Shown one piece after another: positions 1 through 5,208 of a stretch of DNA of 9,338 bases; within the stretch, counting starts at the first letter, position 1, and each line of letters begins with the position of its first letter. The position numbers and the translations under genes were made by a program. The notes beneath the pieces are model-generated. The model was not told the origin of the DNA, searched no databases, and saw only the letters and a program-made list of their open reading frames with translations. Source of the DNA: Thermoproteota archaeon (GTDB lineage Archaea > Thermoproteota > Methanomethylicia > Culexarchaeales > Culexmicrobiaceae); contig QMQW01000011.1 of NCBI GenBank assembly GCA_003650625.1, positions 1 to 9,338 on the forward strand, given 5' to 3'.

Positions 1-227
1 CCCCAAGTGGTTAACGAATAACCCTCATAAGCTCCAACACCCCTCCTCACAAGCCCCAGCTTGAAAAGCCTCCCCAAAATCCTAGAAGTCAACGACAAGT
101 CAAGCTTAATCTTCCTCGAAATGTAATCTATCGGCACAAACTCGAAGTGAGGCATCCCCAACTCAACTGCCCTCAAAACCTTAAAGTCAGCGCGCCTAAG
201 CATTTTAAACGCTTGAACGGGCAGCAT
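1..227 (-). CDS. rio2: RIO2-type atypical protein kinase, N-terminal part (gene runs off left edge)
   Basis: Only the first 75 codons are visible. The translation begins MLPVQAFKMLRRADF and contains VLRAVELGM, FEFVPIDYI and, near the edge, YEGYSLTTWG. These match the N-terminal winged-helix domain that precedes the kinase domain of RIO2 proteins, where the E-(F/Y/W)-VP and Y-(D/E)-G-Y-x-L-T segments are characteristic. RIO2 acts in maturation of the small ribosomal subunit in archaea and eukaryotes. The kinase domain and catalytic residues lie outside the window, so the call rests on the winged helix alone. ATG at 227 is chosen as start. An in-frame TTG at 236 and a second ATG at 203 are alternatives. 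A TATA-like box at 258-268 predicts transcription starting near 237, so the mRNA would be leaderless or nearly so. The gene is divergent from the ArsR-like regulator. Confidence 0.78.
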   Translation of the reverse strand, partial: MLPVQAFKMLRRADFKVLRAVELGMPHFEFVPIDYISRKIKLDLSLTSRILGRLFKLGLVRRGVGAYEGYSLTTW

Positions 228-257
228 GGCGACCAAGCAGAAAATAACGCATGAACT

Positions 258-268
258 AATAAATATTA
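258..268 (-). promoter_or_regulatory. TATA-like box for rio2
   Basis: The minus strand reads AATATTTATTA here, in an A/T-rich stretch. An archaeal TATA box about 26 nt from the start of transcription would place that start near 237, immediately before the TTG at 236 and the ATG at 227. Inferred from position and composition only. Confidence 0.4.
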
Positions 269-418
269 TAGTGCAAAGCAAAAGCAATAAAACCACCAAA
301 GCATAGAGTGAAAAACATTTAAAACTTTAAATAATATCAAGCAATAAAGCAGCGAAAAATGAAAATAAAACCTAACTGCTAGAAATAGATGAGCAAATAG
401 TTCAAAGCATGCAATAAC
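269..418. other. A/T-rich divergent intergenic region without a recognisable gene
   Basis: About 150 nt between the rio2 and regulator promoters. The composition is strongly A/T and no reading frame looks coding. A second plus-strand TATA-like string (TTTAAATAATAT, 326-337) could drive a short transcript from about 356, but I see no tRNA, no D box (CTGA) and no strong hairpin after it, so no RNA gene is called. Confidence 0.4.
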
Positions 419-426
419 TTTAAATA
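419..426 (+). promoter_or_regulatory. TATA box of the ArsR-like regulator
   Basis: TTTAAATA is close to the archaeal TATA consensus. A start of transcription about 26 nt downstream falls near 449. That is past the upstream ATG at 432 and about 28 nt before the GTG at 477, which has its own Shine-Dalgarno site. Confidence 0.5.
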
Positions 427-463
427 CTTTAATGAGAAGGATTATAAGGAACAAATGTCAGGT

Positions 464-471
464 GGAGGTGA
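464..471 (+). promoter_or_regulatory. Shine-Dalgarno site that fixes the regulator start at 477
   Basis: GGAGGTGA is a perfect complement to the archaeal 16S 3' end (anti-SD). It ends 5 nt before GTG at 477, the usual spacing. It lies inside the frame that would be coding if the ATG at 432 were used, which argues against that ATG. Confidence 0.7.
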
Positions 472-476
472 GGTTA

Positions 477-776
477 GTGTCTTCCGAAATTTACGAAGAA
501 AATGGCGTCTTGATAGTTAAAGGCAAGGATGTAGTTAACGTAGCTTCAGCACTATCTTCAGAAACTCGATTGAAAATACTAGAGTTCCTAAGAGGAAAGG
601 AGGCCGACATAGGGCAAGTTGCAGACTTCATCAAGCAAAGCAAGGCCAATGCAAGCGCCCAAATGCGAATACTCGAAAAGTACCACCTAGTCAAAACCAT
701 GTACAAGCCTGGAATAAGAGGAGTCAAGAAGGTCTGCACGACAGACATTAAAGAAGTGAGATTAATTTTAGAGTAA
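477..776 (+). CDS. ArsR-like winged helix-turn-helix transcriptional regulator, 99 aa
   Basis: Residues about 22-87 form a winged helix-turn-helix: an ALSSETRLKILEFL helix (25-38) typical of ArsR-type regulators, a second and a recognition helix (IGQVADFI, ASAQMRILEKYHLV, about 45-72), then a basic wing containing KPGIRGVKKV. ArsR-family proteins bind DNA as dimers and often sense metals or small molecules. The ELCVCD-type cysteine metal site is absent and the only cysteine is C87, so a classical ArsR metal sensor is unlikely. The N-terminal 20 residues form a short strand-rich extension. GTG at 477 is preferred because of the Shine-Dalgarno site at 464-471 and the TATA box at 419-426. ATG at 432 would add 15 basic residues and would lie upstream of the predicted transcript. 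The target and signal cannot be deduced. Confidence 0.8.
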   Translation: MSSEIYEENGVLIVKGKDVVNVASALSSETRLKILEFLRGKEADIGQVADFIKQSKANASAQMRILEKYHLVKTMYKPGIRGVKKVCTTDIKEVRLILE

Positions 777-957
777 GCAGCAAACTTGAAATGGCTAATT
801 TTAACATTAACTAATTTTAGTTAATTTCAATTAACCGTCAAGCCCCTTATTCTAATATTCTAAGCAAATTGCAACCGCATCATTCAACGCAAACTAGAAG
901 AAGAGCAGTAACTTGGGATTTGTGAAATATAGGCATAGCAATCAAGTTCTCCGATTG
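777..957. other. Intergenic region between the converging regulator and pyrG genes
   Basis: About 180 nt without a plausible gene. It holds an A/T inverted repeat at 806-825, a direct repeat CTAATTTTA (795-803 and 811-819), and the outer part of a long inverted repeat shared with the 3' end of pyrG (911-926). No tRNA, rRNA or C/D box RNA is recognisable. Confidence 0.5.
806..825. repeat. A/T palindrome, 8-bp arms, downstream of the regulator
   Basis: ATTAACTA (806-813) and TAGTTAAT (818-825) are perfect inverted arms around a 4-nt ATTT centre, 29 nt past the regulator's stop codon. It could be a weak plus-strand terminator hairpin or a binding site for a dimeric regulator. Its position after the gene makes simple autoregulation of the promoter at 419 less likely. 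Confidence 0.5.
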
Positions 958-1010
958 CTACTTGCGCCTAGCCAAGCTATATTCCAATGCAGCCTTCACA
1001 AATCCCAAGT
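911..1010. repeat. Nested inverted repeat across the pyrG 3' end
   Basis: ACTTGGGATTTGTGAA at 911-926 is the exact 16-nt reverse complement of 995-1010, which lies within the last codons of pyrG. Between them, TAGCAATC (936-943) pairs with GATTGCTA (953-960) around a 9-nt loop, and the second arm includes the pyrG stop codon. The left arm from 911 to 943 matches the reverse complement of 953-1010 in unbroken order if gaps of 12, 11 and 2 nt are allowed. It therefore looks like a degraded inverted duplication of the gene end. The transcript could fold into a compound hairpin that affects termination or mRNA stability. Confidence 0.75.
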
Positions 1011-2602
1011 ACGGCGGCGAAGGTCTTCCCGGCCTGGACTTGAACTCTGGATGCGCCTGAGACCCTAGGAAGAAGGGGTGGTCCGGCAATTCTATGAACT
1101 CTATCCTCCTTCCATCAGGGCTCCTCCCGGAAAATACGAGTCCATGGCGCTGAAGGACGTCCCAGTAGGCTGGATTAACTTCATATCTATGCCTATGACG
1201 CTCATAAACAATGGTCTTGCCATACAGCTTGTGCGCAAGCGTTCCAGGCTCCAAAACTATTGGGTGAGCCCCCAGCCGCATGGTCCCTCCCTTCATATCA
1301 ATCTTCCTCTGCTCCGGCAGGAGATCTATAACTGGATTAGGAGTGTTAGGCGCATTCTCAGTGCTATTGGCATCCTTCAATCCAACGACATTTCTAGCAA
1401 ACTCTATAACTGCCATTTGAAAGCCAAAGCAAATACCCAGAAATGGCATTCCATTTTCCCTAGCAAACTTAACAGCTAGAATTTTCCCCTCAGTACCCCT
1501 AGGCCCAAAGCCTGGCGGAACTAGAACGCCATCATATCCGCGGAGCATTTCAAGCTCTTCAGGAGATTCCTCAAAGACCTCAGTTTCTATCCAATCTATT
1601 TTAACTCTAGTTTTAAGAGCAGCTCCAGCATGCTTTAAGGCTTCATTAATGCTGATGTACGCGTCAGCAAGCTTAGCATATTTACCGCACATTGCAATCT
1701 TCACTTCGTGCTCAAAGTTCTCAAAGGATGCCACCACGCTCTTCCACTTGCTCCAATCAGGCGAATTCAACTTCAACCTCAATCTCTTGCAAATGTAATC
1801 TCCCATGCCCTGCTGATCGAGTATCAGCGGAACCTTGTAAACGCAGTCTACAGTGTAGGACGAGAAAACCGCTTCCTGAGGAACGCTCCCGTAAAGAGCA
1901 ATTTTACGCTTAGCTGAAGGCTCGAGGGGCACGCTGCACCTTGCAACTATGATGTCCGGCTGAATACCTATCCTCCTAAGCTCATTAACGCTGTGCTGGC
2001 AGGGCTTAGTCTTCTGCTCTCCAGTTACATCTAATATCGGAACTAATGCGACGTGAACGAACAGCGTGTTCTCATAACCCTCCTCAAGCCTCATCTGCCT
2101 AATAGCCTCCAGAAAAGGCAAGCCCTCAATGTCACCTACAGTGCCTCCAACCTCAACCAGAACGATGTCAACATTGCTTCGCTTAGCTGCAAGCCTAATT
2201 CTCCTCTTAATCTCATCAGTTATGTGAGGAACCACTTGGACGCATGCGCCCAAATAGTCGCCTCTACGCTCCCTTTCAATCACGGTCAAGTAGATCTGCC
2301 CAGTCGTGATGTTATTGTCCTTGGGCAAGTTCACGTCCAGGAATCGCTCGTAATGTCCCAGGTCCAAGTCTATCTCTCCGCCATCTTCGGTTACGAAAAC
2401 TTCCCCATGCATGTATGGATTCATGGTTCCAGCATCAACGTTCAAGTACGGATCTATCTTGACGGCGGTTACGCTATAACCTCTAACCTGAAGCATCTTG
2501 CCAATTGACGCTGCAACGACGCCTCTAGGGGGGAGCTCAAAGCAAGCTCCCTTTCCCCACGCTTGAAAGCACGCCGCCAGTTATGAAGATGTACTTGGTC
2601 AA
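958..2602 (-). CDS. pyrG: CTP synthase (glutamine-hydrolysing), frame interrupted by a 28-nt insertion in the P-loop
   Basis: CTP synthase converts UTP, ATP and glutamine to CTP in the cytoplasm. The synthetase domain starts [18 protein letters not shown], continues after the interruption with [11 protein letters not shown] and [17 protein letters not shown], and contains VGGTVGDIE (about 142-150). The glutamine amidotransferase domain has GICFGFQ with nucleophile Cys382 and HPE (His508, Glu510), numbering the restored protein. With 28 nt removed (2521-2548 or an equivalent 1-4 nt shift) the protein has 538 residues, normal for the family, and the conserved GKG-x3-AS spacing is exact. Without removal, translation stops at TGA (2539-2537) after 21 codons. 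The TTG at 2602 is chosen because TAG lies 12 nt upstream in frame and this start gives the expected N-terminus. A start at ATG 2496 would lose the P-loop and is not credible. The remaining 520 codons show no other damage, suggesting a working gene. Confidence 0.85.
2521..2548 (-). other. 28-nt hairpin insertion in pyrG (candidate mini-intron, bypass/frameshift element, or error)
   Basis: On the minus strand, AAA GGG (K17 G18) is followed by 28 nt ending TAGAGGC and then GTC GTT (V19 V20). The flanking repeat AGG makes the exact edges ambiguous by up to 4 nt, but every choice leaves K-G-V-V. GGGAGCT (2551-2545) pairs with AGCTCCC (2537-2531) around a 7-nt loop. TGGGG (2559-2555) pairs with CCCTA (2530-2526), leaving the Lys codon AAA (2554-2552) as a bulge, for 12 bp in all. 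The relaxed pairing AGGG/CCCT with a CCC bulge resembles part of an archaeal splicing motif, but its cuts would remove 22 nt and destroy the lysine. Deleting a single base in the preceding G or A runs would instead keep GKG and add nine residues (ACFELPPRG). Confidence 0.8.
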
Positions 2603-2626
2603 TTCACCACCCCTCTACTAAACGAG

Positions 2627-2655
2627 TTATAATTTGAGATGGGAGCATAAATAAG
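2627..2655 (-). promoter_or_regulatory. Possible pyrG promoter elements
   Basis: The 61-nt gap between nadE and pyrG holds two minus-strand TATA-like strings, TTATTTATG (2655-2647) and AAATTATAA (2635-2627). The first predicts a start near 2624, giving a leader of about 22 nt that includes AGAGGGG. The second predicts a nearly leaderless mRNA from about 2605. Read-through from nadE is also possible. Confidence 0.35.
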
Positions 2656-2663
2656 TCACCGCC

Positions 2664-3479
2664 CTAAGCGAAAGCCTCAGGCGGCAATTCAGCTATTGGA
2701 GGAAGCCTCCGCTTATGCTCAGAAAATTCAATCATGGACTTAACCCTCAACACGTAATTCAACGGCAAATTCAACTCGGCAGACACTTCACTTGGAGGTA
2801 GCTTCCTATCTACAAGAAGGTGGAGTATTGGATCAATTACATCGTACGTGAGTCCAAGCTCCTCCTCAGCCAGGTGCCCCCTCCAAAGTCTAGGGCTGCT
2901 GGGCTTCTTGATTATGCTCTCGGGAATCCCCAAGTATTCGCCCAGCCTTCTAACTTGGGTCTTATATAAGCCTCCAATGGGAAGAATGTCAACTCCACCA
3001 TCACCATACTTGGTGAAGTACCCCAAGAGAAGCTCGCTCCTATCTCCAGTTCCAATCACAAGCCTACCCTCAAGATTAGCATAATAATATAGAAGGCACA
3101 TCCTTATTCTAGCCCTCAAATTTCCAACCGGAACTTTAGCATCAAACCTGAAATTAGGAATTGAACTTGAAAAGGCTTCGAGAATGCTTGAAATATCTAT
3201 TAAAGTATGCTTAACTCCAAGCCTTTCAGCAACTAGCAGAGCATCATCAACATCCTGCTTAGGAGTCACTTCAGGGTCAGGTAATATCAATGCGAGAACT
3301 CGATCAGGGCCAAGCGCTTCAACGCACAAATATGCAGTGACCGTCGAGTCCAAGCCTCCACTTAGACCTATGACCGCGCCTCTTATTGGAGGCTTAACGT
3401 GCCGCCTAATAAAACTTGAAACTGCGTCAACCACGACTTCTGCATTAATTTCTAGCATGCGCGCAGCCCGACCAAACAT
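2664..3479 (-). CDS. nadE: NH3-dependent NAD+ synthetase
   Basis: This catalyses the last step of NAD synthesis, the ATP-driven amidation of deamido-NAD. The adenine-nucleotide alpha-hydrolase PP-loop SGGLDST is at residues 40-46, and the family signature runs from GTGDRSELLLGY (143-154) through FTKYGDGGVD to 164, followed by LPIGGLYKTQVR. At 271 residues with no N-terminal nitrilase domain, it should use free ammonia. A TATA-like box at 3491-3500 predicts transcription from about 3470, just inside the ORF. ATG at 3458 (MLEINAEVV) is therefore a good alternative start and loses no conserved part. The gene lies downstream of the phosphoesterase's terminator-like hairpin, so it probably has its own promoter and may be co-transcribed with pyrG 61 nt further on. 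Confidence 0.93.
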   Translation of the reverse strand: MFGRAARMLEINAEVVVDAVSSFIRRHVKPPIRGAVIGLSGGLDSTVTAYLCVEALGPDRVLALILPDPEVTPKQDVDDALLVAERLGVKHTLIDISSILEAFSSSIPNFRFDAKVPVGNLRARIRMCLLYYYANLEGRLVIGTGDRSELLLGYFTKYGDGGVDILPIGGLYKTQVRRLGEYLGIPESIIKKPSSPRLWRGHLAEEELGLTYDVIDPILHLLVDRKLPPSEVSAELNLPLNYVLRVKSMIEFSEHKRRLPPIAELPPEAFA

Positions 3480-3490
3480 CTGCAGTAAAC

Positions 3491-3500
3491 TTAAATTAAA
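3491..3500 (-). promoter_or_regulatory. TATA-like box for nadE
   Basis: The minus strand reads TTTAATTTAA here. The expected start of transcription is about 3470, 9 nt past the ATG at 3479 and 12 nt before the ATG at 3458. This makes the downstream ATG the better fit if the box is real. Confidence 0.45.
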
Positions 3501-3521
3501 TCCTTCGAAGCCATAGGCAAG

Positions 3522-4259
3522 TTAAGCTAAAAAGCGGGTCAGCTTAAGTTGACCTGACCCGTCCAGGGGAAGATCAAATACAACGATGCGATTAACAGCT
3601 GGGAGAGAAACGTTAAAAATTGTGGTGCCCTTAAGCTGAGCCTTCCACACCCTCGACTTGTGCGCATGCCCATGAACTACAACCGTAGGAGACCTCGAAG
3701 CTATAACCCTCTCCAACCTCCTACACCCCATTTCAGGCCAAATAGCAGCAGGCTCTCCTACAAGCGTCCTATAAGTAGGGGCGTAGTGAATGAGGAGAAT
3801 AGTGAAGTCGCAGCCTACAAGCTCCTTGAGAAGCTCATCTATGACCTCCACCCTCCTAGAGTATATTTCTTCGATGTTACTGATGTTCCTCAACTGCCAC
3901 CTCGTAGGTCTATCAAGGCTGCCTCTACTGCCAACCAAACCCACGGAGTAACCTCTAACATTCAGCTTCAACAACTCATCATTAAGCCAATTAACCTCTT
4001 CCCCATACTCCTCCCTGAGCCTCGGAATGCACTCATCATACTCTTCATTGCCAAAGCAAGCAATTATCGGCCCATCATAAACGGAGCGAACGGCGCTTAA
4101 AACCCTTCTAAACTCCCGCACATTACCCCTAAAAATCATGTCTCCCGCAAATAGAAACAAATTCAAATCCCTTGGAACTCTGGAAAGCGCATCGGCAAAC
4201 TTAGATAGGTACTTAGGTGAATGGACGTCGGCTGTTGCAGCGATCCTAATGCTGCCCAA
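3522..4259 (-). CDS. Calcineurin-like metallophosphoesterase
   Basis: The protein has 245 residues with the dinuclear-metal motifs of the superfamily in order: D-x-H (Asp11, His13), GD (Asp40), GN (Asn71), a His at 158 in LLIHYAPT, and HGHAH (196-200). The residue after GN is Glu72 (GNEEYDE) where most families have His or Asp, so the catalytic acid position differs from the textbook pattern. The substrate cannot be told from sequence; phosphodiesters or nucleotides are possible. The only fitting start is TTG at 4259, 5 nt after the stop of the KaiC-like gene, with AAGG/AGGT upstream. Tight spacing implies an operon with that ATPase. The last codons lie inside a terminator-like hairpin. Confidence 0.87.
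   Translation of the reverse strand: MGSIRIAATADVHSPKYLSKFADALSRVPRDLNLFLFAGDMIFRGNVREFRRVLSAVRSVYDGPIIACFGNEEYDECIPRLREEYGEEVNWLNDELLKLNVRGYSVGLVGSRGSLDRPTRWQLRNISNIEEIYSRRVEVIDELLKELVGCDFTILLIHYAPTYRTLVGEPAAIWPEMGCRRLERVIASRSPTVVVHGHAHKSRVWKAQLKGTTIFNVSLPAVNRIVVFDLPLDGSGQLKLTRFLA
3529..3561 (-). terminator. Terminator-like hairpin overlapping the phosphoesterase 3' end
   Basis: On the minus strand CGGGTCAG (3561-3554) pairs with CTGACCCG (3542-3535) around an 11-nt loop, followed by C and TTTTT (3533-3529). The stem is coding sequence for the last residues and the stop codon follows at 3524-3522. The shape is like an intrinsic terminator. Archaeal termination often needs only the T run, so the stem's role is inferred. 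Confidence 0.55.
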
Positions 4260-4264
4260 TGCAC

Positions 4265-4999
4265 TTAACCTTTCCCAGGTTCACTCTTCAAGTACTTTTC
4301 CAGCGGCTCGCCGATCACAATTCCCTTGCCTGGAACAATGTCGAATGTGTATATCGTCATGTCCACTGGAGACCACCTCATCTTCCTCACAAATATCGTT
4401 CTAACGAACCTGCCGCCGACTCTCTGAAGGCCCAGAACTATTATTCCAGAAGCCAAGAACTCTTCAACGCCGTACCTGCTAAGGGAAGTTGAGCCCGTTG
4501 GAATGTCACACGTAACAACAGTCGTGCAGCCGAGCTGCTCCTCCAAATATGAAACTATTTCCCTAACGTACTCCCTAACCCACAGCAGATCTCCAACGCC
4601 CTGAGCTAAAGCTGAAATTGGATCCAAGACAAGCCTGCTGACGGGGATGTTCCTCGTATACCTTGCAATGACGTTAACAAAGGTCTTAGACTCCTTTCCA
4701 TGCTTTAAGTCCTCAGTTCTCAACCTGATTTCAAATGGAATTAGGCGGCCCTCCTTCATGTACTGGTTTAAATCCCACCCCATGCTAGCTACTCCTGTCA
4801 GAACGTTGTGAATTCGGTCGTCGAAAGAAACGTATACGCAGTGCTCGCCATTCTTCAATCCGTGGAGAAGATACTGAATTGACATTATGGTTTTTCCAGC
4901 TCCAGTTTCGCCTGCAATCAAGTAAGTTCTACCCTTTATGAAGCCGCCCCCAATCATCTCGTCAAGCTTAGGAATACCGGTTGAAATTCTATCCAGCAC
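4265..4999 (-). CDS. Single-domain KaiC-like RecA-superfamily ATPase
   Basis: Numbered from GTG 4999 (244 residues): RISTGIPKLDEMIGGG (4-19) is the usual KaiC-domain opening, Walker A is GETGAGKT (30-37), and Walker B ends at Asp126 in SRLVLDPISALA. In KaiC a pair of glutamates follows the strand after Walker A; here that position is Asp60-Asp61 (VSFDD), a conservative change that could alter ATPase rate. Only one KaiC domain is present, as in many archaeal signalling ATPases, so a clock role should not be assumed. GTG 4999 is chosen because AGGGGTG lies 5 nt upstream and a TATA-like box at about 5043-5054 predicts transcription near 5022. TTG codons at 5032 and 5017 are longer alternatives. 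It is followed after 5 nt by the phosphoesterase, its likely operon partner. Confidence 0.88.
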   Translation of the reverse strand: MLDRISTGIPKLDEMIGGGFIKGRTYLIAGETGAGKTIMSIQYLLHGLKNGEHCVYVSFDDRIHNVLTGVASMGWDLNQYMKEGRLIPFEIRLRTEDLKHGKESKTFVNVIARYTRNIPVSRLVLDPISALAQGVGDLLWVREYVREIVSYLEEQLGCTTVVTCDIPTGSTSLSRYGVEEFLASGIIVLGLQRVGGRFVRTIFVRKMRWSPVDMTIYTFDIVPGKGIVIGEPLEKYLKSEPGKG

Positions 5000-5042
5000 A
5001 GCGACACCCCTGCCCAAGCCACTTACAAGCAAATATACTACA

Positions 5043-5056
5043 ATAAAAATTTAACC
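5043..5056. promoter_or_regulatory. Shared A/T core serving divergent promoters
   Basis: On the minus strand, TTAAATTTTTAT suits a start near 5022 for the KaiC-like gene. On the plus strand, AATTTAAC (about 5049-5055) suits a start near 5076, exactly where the sRNA's predicted 5' end lies. The two promoters would overlap and may compete. Confidence 0.45.
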
Positions 5057-5074
5057 GTTTACGTTCAATGTTAA

Positions 5075-5140
5075 TTGGCGGATGAAGAACACCAAAAAGT
5101 TGAGCAAAGGCAATGATACGCGACGGGCGAACTGACGCCA
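5075..5140 (+). ncRNA. Probable C/D box sRNA guiding 2'-O-methylation of 16S rRNA C1402
   Basis: Boxes in order: C-like GGATGAA (5080-5086, one or two changes from RUGAUGA), D' TTGA (5100-5103), C' ATGATAC (5113-5119) and D CTGA (5132-5135). Spacers of 13 and 12 nt are the sizes expected in archaea. The D guide GCGACGGGCG (5120-5129) is a perfect 10-nt complement to the 16S segment CGCCCGUCGC at 1400-1409 (E. coli numbering; crenarchaeal sequence recalled from memory). By the fifth-nucleotide rule, G5127 selects C1402, a position known to be 2'-O-methylated in bacteria. TGGCG (5076-5080) and CGCCA (5136-5140) could pair the ends, although that stem abuts the boxes more tightly than a standard kink-turn. 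The D' guide target was not identified. The imperfect C box is the main weakness. Confidence 0.65.
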
Positions 5141-5171
5141 CAAAAATCAACGTGCACCAGCGACAGAACAG

Positions 5172-5179
5172 TTTAAAAG
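5172..5179 (+). promoter_or_regulatory. TATA-like box of the unknown-protein/purA/Nudix operon
   Basis: TTTAAAAG predicts transcription from about 5202, 7 nt before ATG 5209. The upstream in-frame ATG at 5113 would lie before the transcript and inside the sRNA, so it is not used. Confidence 0.5.
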
Positions 5180-5208
5180 TAGAAGCGCAAATTAAGGAAG
5201 GGAGCCTC

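Noticed and set aside
340..431. C/D box sRNA in the rio2-regulator gap (AGATGAG near 388)
   Set aside because: No CTGA box is present in the stretch and there is no recognisable guide.
860..884. Minus-strand ATGATGC as a C box
   Set aside because: No D box at a suitable distance; the nearest TTGA is about 35 nt away and no terminal pairing is seen.
958..2496. CTP synthase starting at ATG 2496
   Set aside because: It would lack the [12 protein letters not shown]-loop that is encoded just upstream, so the enzyme could not bind ATP. The interrupted longer gene explains the sequence better.
2053..2508. Long plus-strand open frame opposite pyrG
   Set aside because: It is a shadow of the conserved CTP synthase frame, with no ribosome site or recognisable protein features.
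2526..2559. Canonical archaeal bulge-helix-bulge splice motif at the pyrG insertion
   Set aside because: For all five junctions that restore the protein, the required 4-bp central helix does not pair. The relaxed AGGG/CCCT version gives a 22-nt cut and removes the catalytic lysine.
5113..5208. N-terminal extension of the cysteine-cluster protein from ATG 5113
   Set aside because: It overlaps the probable sRNA and precedes the TATA-like box at 5172-5179. ATG 5209 has a purine-rich ribosome site.
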